Shown here: positions 44,931 through 55,844 of the stretch, in pieces | Layout of the letters: every line of letters begins with the position of its first letter | How positions within the stretch are numbered: the stretch's first letter is position 1 | From: Selaginella moellendorffii | Lineage: Eukaryota > Streptophyta > Lycopodiopsida > Selaginellales > Selaginellaceae | Length of the DNA stretch: 64,000 nucleotides | Assembly: GCF_000143415.4 (NCBI RefSeq) | Contig: NW_003314324.1 | Span: forward strand, 1,017,277 to 1,081,276 | Direction of reading: 5' to 3' | The notes under the pieces: generated by a model | Seen by the model: the letters and a program-made list of their open reading frames with translations, nothing else | What the model was told of the DNA's origin: nothing | Databases searched by the model: none | Translations under genes and position numbers: made by a program

Positions 44931-47900
44931 ATGCCTCGGGTCCTGCGACTCGCTGGAAGCCTGCTCGGTAACAACACCCCCTCCGATCAAATCGTCTATA
45001 AAGGTATTGTGGTTGTTCAGAAGCCCAGTTCACTGTGTGTCACCGATGTTGGAGCTTCCATGGTGGCTAATGCTGCAAATTTTCTTGGAATGGGTATTAC
45101 TCTACAGCTCATCAGCAGCACGGCAATTGACTCGAGTCAGTACACGATCTGCTCAATAAAAATATCGCAAGAACTCACTCCCGTGTTTTTCGTTCCCCAG
45201 GTACGAACACGGGGAAGCTCAGCAAGCCAGCGGCCTTGGAGAAGTGGCTGCTCTCTCCTGTTGTCTTGTTTGGAACGGATGAAGTCAAATATTCCGTCAA
45301 ATTCACGGTGGATCCCGACTTTGGCTTGCCTGGCGCATTCAGCATAAACAATGGCCATCTGAACGAGTTCTTCCTCGTCTCCCTCACGGTTGAGCTACCA
45401 GGCGGTGGTAAACACGTTGAATTCCCTTGCCATTCCTGGGTGTTCAACTCCAGAGCATACAAGACCAAACGCATCTTCTTTAGCAACGAGGTAACATCTA
45501 CAATACTAATACTCACTGGCTTCTTTGCTTTTAGTTTTATCTTCCAGCAGACACACCGAAAGGCCTAATCACTGCCCGATACAACGACCTGATAGCTTTG
45601 CGAGGTAATGGAAGCGGTACTAGAAAAGCCTGTGACCGCATTTACGACTACGACGTCTATAATGACTTGGGCAATCCCCTCCTGAATGCTGCAAAGAGAC
45701 CTGTGATGGGAGGATCAAAAGAATATCCTTATCCACGAAGATGCAGAACTGGCAGAACCATTTTCATTGGAGGTATATGGTAACTCATCACCTCTTTGCA
45801 TTTGAATAGCAACAGTCATATGGTATAAACAGTTGTTTTTGCTTGATTTCGCGTAAAAACATAGTCATGCTGAATGCATAGCATATAACCAAGAGTATGA
45901 AAAAAATCTCTCATTTTGATTTGATTTGTTTATTTTTTCAGTTGAAACGTCTGGCCTAAATTTACTGGCTGACTATTATATACCAAGTGATGAGAGGTTC
46001 AGCTCAGTCAAGGCGACTTCTTTCTTGGCCGATGGTCTCAAATCACTAACTCATGGCGTGCTTCCAATTCTAAAAACTGTGACTGGTTTTAAGCAGACCT
46101 TCGGCTCCTTTAAGGAGGTAAAAGATTTGTATGACCAGGGATTAGATCTGTCAAAAATAGTCACTGCTCCAATCAATGGCATCAAAACCCCATTTCAGCT
46201 CTTCAACCAGCTTAATGCCGACACTGGAAACACAAGCTTCATGAAGTTTCCGGTTCCACAAGTTTTCAAAGGTATCTGGTTACTCTTTTGACTCTCGAAA
46301 TGTAAGACATTAAAATGCAGCTGATGAGAAAGGGTGGATGTTGGACTCTGAATTTGCTAGGGAAATGCTTAGTGGATTGAATCCCATGGTCATAGAAGCT
46401 CTGACAGTAAGTTATAAATTTTATGTAGGACTTACCTCTTGATGAATTAACTTCCTCCGTCCAAGGAATTCCCACCAATGAGCACACTGGACTCTGCTAA
46501 ATACGGACCACAGAAGTCAGCTATTACCGAAAAACATATAGTGAATCTCCTGGAGGGACTGACTGTTCAAAAGGTACGCAACTCCATAACCTGTAAAACT
46601 AATCTTTAAATGTCATGCAGGCATTGGATAAAAAAAAGCTGTTCATCGTCAACTATCACGACTCTTATATGCCATACCTCGACAAAATCAACTCAAGGCA
46701 AAAAATCTATGCTTATGCTTCCAGAACACTGCTATACTTGAAATCCGACGGAACTCTCCAGCCAGTAGCCATTGAGCTAAACACACCATACTCCCAAAGG
46801 GTGTTTGTTCCACCAGCAGCTGGACAGATCGACTGGCTCTGGGAGCTTGCAAAAGCACATGCTGCAGCAAACGACGCAGGATATCATCAGCTTGTAAGCC
46901 ACTGGTAAGAAAAATCTCACATACCTCCAATTGAGATGCTCGCTGGCTTGCTGTACAGGTTGAGAACTCACGCATGTGTGGAACCATTCATCATTGCGAC
47001 CAACCGGCAGCTGAGTAAACTCCATCCCCTGAACACATTCCTGCAACCACATTTCAAGAACACAATGGCGATTAACGCCAAAGCCCGTAAGTCACTCATC
47101 AATGCGAAAGGCATCATTGAGAGAACATTCTCATTGAGACGCTACTCAGTCGAAATGAGTTCCTTGGCGTACAAAGGCTGGAGATTTGACCAAGAAGGCT
47201 TACCAGCAGACCTCCTTAAAAGGTAAGAAATAGTTAAATGCGACACAGATGACAAAGCCCTTGCTGTTCCAGGGGCATGGCTGTGCCTGATGCAACATCT
47301 AAAGGTGGAGTCAAGCTAATCGTTGAGGACTATCCATATGCAGTCGACGGACTGGAAATCTGGACGGCGATTGAGAAGTGGGTCACAGACTACCTCGAAA
47401 TTTACTACAAGAACGATGCATCAGTGACGAGCGATCCAGAACTTCAAGCATGGTGGAGCGAGCTCATCAACAAGGGACATGCTGATAAGAAGGATGAGAA
47501 ATGGTGGATCAAACTGGACAGCAAGAAGAGTCTGACATCAGTACTCACCACACTGATCTGGATCGCATCTGCTCACCATGCAGCAGTCAACTTTGGGCAA
47601 TACGCATATGCCGGCTACATGCCCAACCGTCCCACAACGACACACCGACCCATCCCGGAGAAAGATTCTGACGAACACAAGAAGCTGCTCGCGGATCCCG
47701 AAAGGTTCTTCCTGTCATGCGTGTCGAGCAAGATGGAAGCGATCTTATGCTTGCTCACAGTCGAGATTCTATCCAGCCACGCCGCGGAAGAAGAGTATCT
47801 CGGGCAGCGTGCCGTGGAGAACTGGACCGCGAACGCCAATGTGAAGGCCGCATTTGTGGCATTCGGCGAAGAGCTGAGGAAGGTGGAGCGATCAATCATC

Positions 47901-48026
47901 AACAGGAACAATGATCCAGCACTGAAGAACAGAGTCGGAGCTGTGAACGTGCCCTACACGCTCCTGTATCCTTCCTCTGCGAACGGAATTACAGGCAAGG
48001 GAATACCCAACAGCATCTCTATTTGA
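44931..48026 (+). CDS. Lipoxygenase (plant type)
   Basis: Oxygenates polyunsaturated fatty acids to hydroperoxides, the entry step of oxylipin synthesis. Exons: 44931-45135, 45201-45490, 45535-45772, 45942-46271, 46321-46406, 46466-46573, 46621-46904, 46959-47222, 47273-48026; 2559 nt, 852 residues. An N-terminal PLAT/LH2 beta-barrel (ending around [15 protein letters not shown]) is followed by the catalytic helical domain with [10 protein letters not shown] and IPSDERFS. Iron ligands are seen in [41 protein letters not shown] and the C-terminal NSISI (Ile carboxylate). The open frame runs upstream to 44799 without an ATG, so the start is placed at 44931 ([15 protein letters not shown]), just after a pyrimidine-rich CAG. 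No chloroplast transit peptide is obvious. 9- against 13-specificity cannot be set from this reading. Introns are 44-169 bp. Confidence 0.95.
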
Positions 48027-49438
48027 AGAACCGTATACCCTTCTTCCTTTAATTTCTTGAGCAGTTCCTTTCATCTTCATGCTCTAAGGTACCCCATATG
48101 GATATTACAACAGGTACAACAAACATCACACAAATTGGCTTGTCTAGTTCTAGTATATTACTTTTGATTCATATCCAAGTATGTTGGTTGTGATTTTAGG
48201 GTTTCATGGCAAGTCCGCCTCTGATCTAGCTGCTAAATATTAGAGAAAATGCCGTCCACATTGAGTTAGAAAGCTAAAGTGGAAAAGAAAAATTTCACCT
48301 TTTCTAGATATAGATGAAGCATATGCAACAACAATCCCCCACAGCACTGTCTTCCACAACTTTGTGGTGGCAAGCATCCTCCTCAGGCAGGCTCCACCGT
48401 GAACAACCATGTGGAGGTGGAGATTGTTAGTCCTAGGTGGCTGCCATTTGGTATTGACCCTTCCTGAACACCACCAATGTGACAATTTAATTTAAAAGTT
48501 TGGGCTTAGAATTTTTTTAGCATTAATCTAAATGGTAAAGTTATAGTGGACAAGGAAAGTACTATACCCTTTAAATGTTTTATATTATCATGAGTTTTTG
48601 AGCTAAACAAATAGTAATATTATAGATTGTGTCTATTAAATAATACAAGAAAACTATTATATTTAACCTTTGAGTGCTCAAGATAGATTGAGGTTTAAAC
48701 CCTACTTATACAAGAATGGATGGGCTAAATTCAGTCTACTATAGTACTATAATTAACATATTACCTAAGTAAGGTTTTATATATATATATATAGAGAGAA
48801 AATGAATGTGCACTATAGATGTTGATCCCACCTCAATTGTACCAGTTCAAGATTCTAGTGGCTGTGTTAGTTATGGGAGTTATGAACATGGGTGTGGACA
48901 AGGTTATAAGGGTGGTTGTAGCCCACAATGTTACAACTGTGACATATTGCAGTGGAATATGGGAATCTGTTGTAACAATAGTGATGCTTAAATACTTCCT
49001 GTTAATCAATTAAAAAACTAATGGATGTGTTCAAAGTTTCATCTTGTCCTCCTTTGACATGCACAAATAATAGGAGGTGTCCTATCATTTCTCAACTGGA
49101 ATATATGGAGCTTTTACTAGGCAATTATAAATTACAACAAGAATCTAAAGTTCCCATAGAACTATCAATGTAATTATTAATAACCATGATAGAAACAAAA
49201 CTTAAAGCCATGGCATAAACATTAATCTACTATAAAATCCTAATAAATTAGATGTAATTTCATTGTAATTGCCAAATGCTCAAACTAATTTTGAAGCTAT
49301 AATTTTGAACTAAAGCAAAAGATTTCAAAAACCACTACAATCCACAAAATATGATTTTAGCAAACAATATATCTTTATCTCTAACTTTGCCCATCATTAA
49401 TACAAATTTATAGCCATCAGTTAATGTCAAATTTCTTT
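48027..49438. other. Intergenic sequence
   Basis: Lipoxygenase 3' UTR followed by AT-rich sequence with a short TA microsatellite at about 48777-48793. No gene was supported. Confidence 0.55.
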
Positions 49439-49439
49439 T

Positions 49440-49595
49440 AGGCTTTTGGCTGATATGGGTTAGGGCTGGTGATGGAGATATCCTTTTTTGAAGCTTCCTG
49501 GGCAGAGTCTCTTGAGAGCGAGATCTGTTTGCAAGGCTTGGAAAGAAGTAATTGATTCTCCATGGTCATGCCACTTGGTTCTGGGTACAAGGTAT
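49440..49595 (+). pseudogene. Truncated duplicate of the F-box gene 5' end
   Basis: Matches 52149-52390 closely: GGCTTTTGGCTG, TATGGGTTAGGGCTGGTGATGGAG, GAAGCTTCCTGGGC, GTTTGCAAGGCTTGGAAAG, TTGATTCTCCATGG. It has small indels, and about 95 bp are missing between CCATGG and TGCCACTTGGTTCTGGG. Only the F-box core is represented, and nothing downstream of 49595 continues the match. Confidence 0.85.
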
Positions 49596-50040
49596 TGTCT
49601 CCTATCAACCACTTGATGGCATACTCCCCACCAAAGATCAATTGCCCATTGTTTCCGCCATCGCGCCCTGCCATCCATGCCATTGCAATGCCAATGGAGC
49701 TGAGTGGAGGTGAGCGCTCAAGAAAAGAAGAGAGCCTAGCAATGTGAGCGAGAGATATATATAGTATAGAGATGGTCTCATTGTGGAGTACGTTTTCTTT
49801 TCCTTGCCGATGTGGCAGATGTCTGCCAGGTGGGAAGCTGCGATTTGCTACTTGGGGCGAGGAGGGTATATATAGTATACATTGTGCCACATGGCAGGAG
49901 TACCGTTGGTCGTGTAGAGCACATTTAGGTTAAAAGGAGATTGCCAATGTGGCAGATACTTTTAGGTTAACAGGAGCTTGCTGATTGTGGAGGTGGGACT
50001 GTTAACTTGATTCAACCGTTGGCAGCTGTCGGATCGAGTC

Positions 50041-50107
50041 AGGTTCTCTGCAAGAACATGGTTGACAATTGCCAGGTTCTCCAGAACCGCCAGGTTCTAG
50101 AGAACCT
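50041..50107. repeat. Cluster of GGTTCT/AGAACC inverted motifs
   Basis: GGTTCTCTGCAAGAAC, GGTTCTCCAGAACC and GGTTCTAGAGAACC lie within 67 bp. Each is a small dyad. A regulatory role is possible but unproven. Confidence 0.6.
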
Positions 50108-50351
50108 CCTCATCCTCCAATAACATTATTCCATATGTCTGTTAACAGTCTCGCCACAGCCCGTTAAGGCTGTTCTTGGGCACGGGCTCGCTCGTTCCTG
50201 CTCGGTAGGAACGTGCTCACCCTACCCAGGAACTGCCTCATTCTTTCTTTCAGACGTTTACTTCTTCATGCTTTTCAACGCCGCCCAGCAACTTTTGGTT
50301 CGATCTGACAGTTGAAATCCGCAGATATGATCCGACAAAACGTGTTGCTGT

Positions 50352-50386
50352 CTGATCATACTGGCGTGCTCAGCCAGTATGATCAG
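50352..50386. repeat. Perfect 14-bp stem hairpin
   Basis: CTGATCATACTGGC, a 7-nt loop GTGCTCA, then GCCAGTATGATCAG. There is no following T run, and the function is unknown. Confidence 0.85.
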
Positions 50387-50539
50387 AGCTGGAAACTATC
50401 ACAACTTAAAAGCAGTGTTACGCCACAGACTTTCACCTGAAGAAGACGGTTTCTTCCTCGCAGCGTACTAACCACGCTCCACTGCTTCCCTTGCTTCCTG
50501 AAAACGAGTACAGTGGGACTTAGGAAAATAAGGAGAGAG

Positions 50540-51620
50540 AGGAGCTCCGGCAACAAGTTCCATTACATGCCTTGTGACTGCTAGGCTCTCATAAACAACA
50601 GTTGAGCTACCGTGAGACACACATACCTGTGGTTGCTTTCATTATAGTAGCTCGATGCACATCTTTACCAGAGTATCCTGTCCAAAAAAGAAGGACAAGG
50701 AGATGAACAAAGTCGCTCAGCTCAGACTCTGCGGTCATCGTTCCCCGTAGCGTTTTCATGCTATCCTGCCTGCAAAGCCGCCCCCATCCTTGAGAATCCC
50801 GGACAGCAGCTTCCTGCCAAGCGAAAGAAAATGTTTGACGAATACCTGACGCTCTGCCAGCAGCTGGTCCTGCAAATCCTCCTCCACACGGAGCCGCGCC
50901 AGCGTGCGTGCGCAAGTCGTGAAGAAGTTACTGCACAGACCACAAACTGTCCTGCGCGACTCGCTCGGACCGCTCGACTCCTGTATCCAGGTCAAGCCGT
51001 GCTCGTTAGTAAGCTCGCTACTCGCTTGAGATGTGTATCGCTAACACCGCCCCGTGGACATCGTTGAGGGAATTGAGCTGGGGCAAAACTTCTGGCAGCA
51101 GATGACACGAGCAGGACATCGTAAGAGAAGCAAGCCGATCATCACTTGAATGCTCTTACCATGTAGGCTGTGAGGTGACGTTCGTGCCAGAGGAGACTAC
51201 ATGATCAAACCATCAGAGCAAGTTCCCCCCAAACTTCTCCAAATCAAGTCACCTGAATCCGGTAACATTCTACATTTGCCAACACCTGGAATCTTCATGA
51301 TGAAAACGCGATAGCCACCGATTTACCGTGACAGCGAGCCTGGAGCCGAGAAGCATGAATCCCTGGAGGGACAAGTAGAGGCGGTGCTGCAGCTCCCGGA
51401 CCTATCGCTTGCTGCTGCTGCTGCTGCTGCTGCTCTCGCCGCCAGCACGATTAGGCATCTGGAGACGAAGATCTCCAGAGACCAGGGAAGAAGTGGCATA
51501 TTGTTTTGCAGCCGCCCAAATGCGAACACCAAGCAAGAATGTATGCTCGCAAACCTCCTTCTACACGTCTCAGCTATGGGGCTCTCACGAGCTTGTCATG
51601 TGATTACGAAAAGCTTTTGG
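50540..51620. other. Unassigned, possibly decayed exons
   Basis: GC-richer than its surroundings. The minus strand at 51000-50610 reads a plausible exon pair (..ARTLARLRVEEDLQDQLLAERQ, then EAAVRDSQGWG) joined across a 34-bp GT-AG gap, too short for a usual intron. On the plus strand 51366-51470 reads EGQVEAVLQLPDLSL, an Ala run encoded by GCT repeats, then IRHLETKISR. Neither could be extended into a full gene or assigned to a family. Confidence 0.3.
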
Positions 51621-52187
51621 CGTTGACTTACAAGCAGAAAACACAATCGTTCCCGTCATGCTATAAATGAATAATCACCTATTTTATAGAGGATCATATT
51701 ATTTGCACAAGATAGTACTGCCCTCCAAGTTATCAATTTCAGAACTGAACAAACAAAGCGATAAGAAGCAACATTCCAGACTGGCAACAACATCAATGAT
51801 ACTTCAGGGAGAATCAACTCACTCTGTCTCGTTTTTACCTGTTGAGGTTGCATTTCCTGCAAGATCATCATAGGGTTATCACTTTGTTCATTGTGCCCAA
51901 TGTCTTAGTGGCTCCTTTCATTGCACCAGCAACAGAAAGGAAGGGAGCCAAAGAAAAATCTCTGTCGCACTTGAGCTCGACTGCCCTGGAACTTTTGAAT
52001 GTGCTGCCACAATCTGATCAAATGCTGTCCGAAGTTCGTCGTTGCGCTGAAACTCGATTCCTGAAAAACAAAAAACAATTTTTCTGAGCACTGCCTTCTT
52101 TGGTGGACATGAGATCGCTTCCACGTGTCGTTCGTGTGGACTTTCGTTTGGGCTTTTGGCTGGCTGACGTAATATGGGTTAGGGCTG

Positions 52188-53197
52188 GTGATGGAGCACG
52201 TAGATATCCTTTTGAAGCTTCCTGGGCCGAGTCTCTTGAGAGCCAGAGCTGTTTGCAAGGCTTGGAAAGAAGTAATTGATTCTCCATGGTTTTCAAACCG
52301 CTACAGGGATCCATCGCCCTACATATTATTGCCATCGTCAAACCAAGAGGGCTTTCCCTTGTGTAACATATGCCACTTGGTTCTGGGTAAGTGGTTCAAG
52401 TTGGAATTTCCATCTACGTATATCCAGTCGGTCTCTCAGTCCGGGCTGGTGCTGGTCCGGGAAGGCAGAGTTTTTTGGGTGGGGAACCCATTCTTCAATA
52501 AGTGGAAACGGTATAGCTTAGAATTGCCATATGCGAAATTTGATCATGAGCTTGCAACTCTAGCGGATGATGAGCAGGGCTATCGAGTAGTATTTCGGGT
52601 GCGTAGGTTTATGCAAACAGCAGTCCTCTACTCTTGGAAGTCAGAGTGGCTCGTCACGGAGCAATGTAAGGAGATATCAAAATGGAGGATTTTGCGGATT
52701 TTGTCACATCCTCTTCCACTGTTTGTGGCAACATCATCCATTCCATTGGGTCCAAAAACAAAGTGGCACTACTAAGTTGTCGTGTAGACAATGGCAAGGT
52801 TCTTTCGCTCCGCTACTTGAAGCTGGGATCTGAAGTACTTGAAGGGCGTTTTAAGCTCTTTGGTTGGGATGGCAAGCTCTACTTGCTGGGAGAAAATGAC
52901 AGTCACTTATTTGGACTCTTTGAAATAAGCGGAGAGAATGTAGTTCTGATAAGCTGGGCGCCAGAAAGCATTTCTACAAAATTTCCCTTCGTAAGGTCGG
53001 CAAGCATCTACAACAATACTATCTACTGCATTTTTCAAGTGAAGCTAGCAATGCTAGTAACTTACAACCTCAGTAAACATGGTTCGTGGCAGGTGGTACC
53101 ACTTCCAGAACCATTGCCTCCATGCATTGGAATCTTAAATATTGTGAAGTTTAGTTTAGACTTACCATTTGGGTTAGACTTGTGTAGTTCCTATTGA
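52188..53197 (+). pseudogene. F-box family protein with a frameshift
   Basis: The N-terminus carries an F-box core (ILLKLPGPSLLRARAVCKAW, then EVIDSPWF), which in this family recruits SKP1 in SCF ubiquitin ligases. It is followed by a beta-rich substrate-binding region. Frame 1 runs 52188-52775, but similarity to F-box proteins continues in another frame from about 52682 (MEDFADFVTSSSTVCG, VALLSCRVDNGKVLSLRYL) to 53197. The two frames would join if the A run at 52677-52680 (TCAAAATGG) had one more A. This may be a real disabling deletion or a homopolymer sequencing error. A G-box CACGTG lies at 52122-52127. A truncated duplicate is at 49440-49595. Confidence 0.8.
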
Positions 53198-53743
53198 TTT
53201 TCTTTTTCACTTAGTTGACTCTGCTCTTGATCTTCCACAGCTCCTGTCTTGTGAGATATATTTTAAGGTGACGTTTCTAAATAATTTTTCTGTGACACCG
53301 GAAACTCACTTCCACCATGACAGCCTGCTGATCCAAGAATGTTTTTTTAACTGCCATTAAAAGGTGCTTGAAAGCTAGAACCAGTTAACCTCTTATTATA
53401 GACAATGCATACTAAGAAGTGGCCTGTCCAACAGCTTTTAAATGAACTAAAAGAAGAAATGGAAAAAACTACAAATGCAAAAGTTAGATATAACCCAAAA
53501 GCATAAATACATTCACCATATTTAGTTAGACCCAAAACCCTAGCTTAAACACAGTGGTCCAAATTGATCAATCTACATTAATATTAATATATGGCATTAT
53601 AGCCATACATACACACAGGATCAATCACAGGACACACAAAGCATTGCAGAAGGCCAAAAGTTATCTGGGAGCCGAAATGCAGCACCAGCGCCACACTGTA
53701 GACAGAGCTTTTACTTTTAGAAAATCTCCATATACAGAATACT
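53198..53743. other. Intergenic spacer between convergent genes
   Basis: 3' flanks of the F-box gene (plus) and the repeat-protein gene (minus). It contains AAACCCTAGC at about 53533. No gene was seen. Confidence 0.5.
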
Positions 53744-55560
53744 CTACTCTCGCAGGTTTTGAGGGGTGAGGCTTTGCAGGAACTCTAGGAACTCTAGGAC
53801 GTCCTGAGGCGAGTCAAGGCAGCAGAGTTCTCCGTCATCGTTTCTCCGAAACCAGATGCGTCTGATCACGTCCACTACATCTTGTATGACAACTGCAACA
53901 AAAAGAGAAAACCAAGCATAATTTATAGCATGCGCTGGGAGATTGATAATCACTCACGTCGCGTGCCTGCATCTGTAGCCTCTGTGTCTGCCAAAGAGAA
54001 CGAATGTGAGGAGGGCTACAGAGACTTAACCATAAACGCTACCTTGGGACGCACCAGAGTCTTCCCCGTTGTTTATATCTGCACCTAAGATATAAGCATG
54101 CCACATACTGAACGAAAAAAACCGAAACAAACCATTGCTCGATGTAGTCTCGGCAGGATCGATAGTTCCTTGGCGTGCTTGTTCGGACAAAGATGACTCT
54201 TCCACCCTGTTTATATCTGCAACTAGAACCTAAGTATGTCACGAACTCAACAAAACAAATCGAGACAAACCATTGTTCGCAGTAGTCTCGGGTGGATCGA
54301 TAGTTCTGGACGCACCAGAGTCTTCCACTAAGTTTACATCTGCAAGTAAGAGATAAGGATGTCACATAATCAACAAGACAAACCATTGTTCGCAGTAGTC
54401 TCGGGTGGATCGATAGTTCTGGACGCACCAGAGTCTTCCACTGTGTTTACATCTGCAAGTAAGACATAAGCATGTCACATAATCAACGAGACAAACCGAA
54501 ACCGAGACAAACCATTGCTCGCAGTAGTCTCGGCTGGATTGATAGTTCTGGACGCACCAGAGTCTTCCACTGCAAGTAAGACATAAGCATGTCACAAACT
54601 CAACGAGACAAACCGAAACCGAGACAAACCATTGCTCGCAGTAGTCTCGGGTGGATCGATAGTTCTGGACGCACCAGAGTCTTCCACTGTGTTTACATCT
54701 GCAAGTAAGACATAAGCATGTCACATACTCAACGAGACAAACCGAAACTAACCATTGCATGGCTTAGACTCGACAGGAACGATAGTTTCTACAAACAAAC
54801 AACAAGATGATTCAGAGAAGACGCGATGAACAAAAGCAAAGAGAAAAGAATACAGAAGAGAAATGGTATACCTCCATCGATGGTAGCTCTTGCAACCTCG
54901 CTAGAAGCTGGTGAATCCACGGACTCTGGACAAAAACAACACAACGCGTCAGGGATTCAAATAATCTATTCATGAAACCACAAACATCACATACCGGCTC
55001 CTTGATTTCCTTCCACCGTAAAAAGCATAAGCGAGAAATCGATCATCATACCTCCATCGGAGCTGGAGCTAGGTCCAGAAGACGACGCATGCGCATCACT
55101 TGATCCAGAAGAGGCTAGAGGAGAATCTACACGATGCAAAGGCGTCAGATCGAGACGAGGAATCAGAAAACTCGCAAACATCACAGACCGGCAGCTCGAT
55201 TTGCTTCCGCCAGATTCACACGAGAAGACGCATGATCTACACCTCCTGGACGAAAGATTACGAGATATTTCTTGCCATCGCGCGACTTACCAGCGCCATC
55301 GCTCTCGTCGGAAGTGTCTGCGGCAAGACATTTCCAAGATATGTGAGATACAAGCACAGATCGATGAGAATTTCACTGACCGGTGCGCGTCTGGCACAAA
55401 TCGACCGAAGTGTTGCAGCTCCCGGCGCAATCGTTAGCGCTCCCTGCAAGAACACGAGAGATCTTCGAAAATCCAGACAAGGCGAGGCACTACCAATGCA
55501 GCGCCAAGCGAAGGAGAAGAGCAGCACAAGCGCAACCCAGGAAACCCTATAAGACGCCAT
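53744..55560 (-). CDS. Predicted secreted Ser/Thr/Asp-rich repeat protein, 15 small exons
   Basis: Family not recognised. Exons on the minus strand: 55560-55494, 55443-55381, 55317-55291, 55245-55189, 55126-55052, 54925-54872, 54788-54753, 54698-54630, 54569-54513, 54452-54384, 54339-54271, 54216-54133, 54078-54043, 53987-53958, 53892-53744; 942 nt, 313 residues. All 14 introns are GT-AG and phase 1. The protein starts with a signal peptide (MASYRVSWVALVLLFSFAW..). A short Cys-rich stretch (NDCAGSCNTSVDLCQ) follows, then acidic Ser/Thr-rich segments. Next are repeats of a 23-residue unit (DVNTVEDSGAS..PPETTASN), one exon each, and a C-terminal module (LVIQDVVDVIRRIWFRR..LCCLDSPQDVLEFLEFLQSL). 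A TATA box (CTATATAAAG, 55592-55601) and an ACGTGGC element (55662-55668) lie upstream. It diverges from BET3 across 284 bp. Exon structure is inferred from splice sites and frame only. Confidence 0.75.
54043..54698 (-). repeat. Tandem exon-plus-intron modules
   Basis: Units of about 115-130 bp, each one exon (normally 69 bp) and one intron (48-70 bp), repeat in exons 8-13 of the secreted-protein gene. Three units keep the 69-bp exon, one has lost 12 bp in frame at its acceptor (exon 9), one is 84 bp and one is cut to 36 bp. Introns share the start GTTTGTCTCG and end CTTA.TTGCAG. Confidence 0.9.
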
Positions 55561-55591
55561 TCTCTTTGCGACGTTCTTCAGCGGAAGGGTC

Positions 55592-55601
55592 CTTTATATA
55601 G
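55592..55601 (-). promoter_or_regulatory. TATA box of the secreted repeat-protein gene
   Basis: CTATATAAAG on the minus strand, about 32-41 bp upstream of the predicted ATG, implying a short 5' UTR. Confidence 0.6.
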
Positions 55602-55792
55602 CGCTGGGATGAGCGGGAAAATTCCGAAATCAAAATGATCCAGGAATATGCGTAATCGCCGACGTGGCATTTGGGATCTTCCACGAAACAGGAAGAATGA
55701 ATAGCTTTTCTACTCTTACCTCAGATAAATTCTTCGTCTACGCTTTCTCGCCAATGCCGGAGCTCGATCCTTCGTGCCCATCGCTTGCCGTT

Positions 55793-55803
55793 AAACCCTA
55801 AAA
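55793..55803 (+). promoter_or_regulatory. Telo-box upstream of BET3
   Basis: AAACCCTAAA about 45 bp before the BET3 ATG, a motif common in promoters of plant housekeeping genes. Confidence 0.55.
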
Positions 55804-55844
55804 TAACAATAGGGGAGAGAGGAGATTAATTTTCGGGCTAGGTC

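Noticed and set aside
50540-51470. Possible MutS-like fragment (AVLQLPDLSL..IRHLE) or an unknown minus-strand gene
   Set aside because: Similarity is too short and low-complexity to assign, and no gene could be extended; kept only as an unassigned region.
54039-54760. Continuous minus-strand ORFs (MRPELSIHPRLL, WCVQNYRSTRDYCEQW repeats)
   Set aside because: These read through the introns of the tandem exon modules in another frame; the phase-1 exon chain explains the region better.
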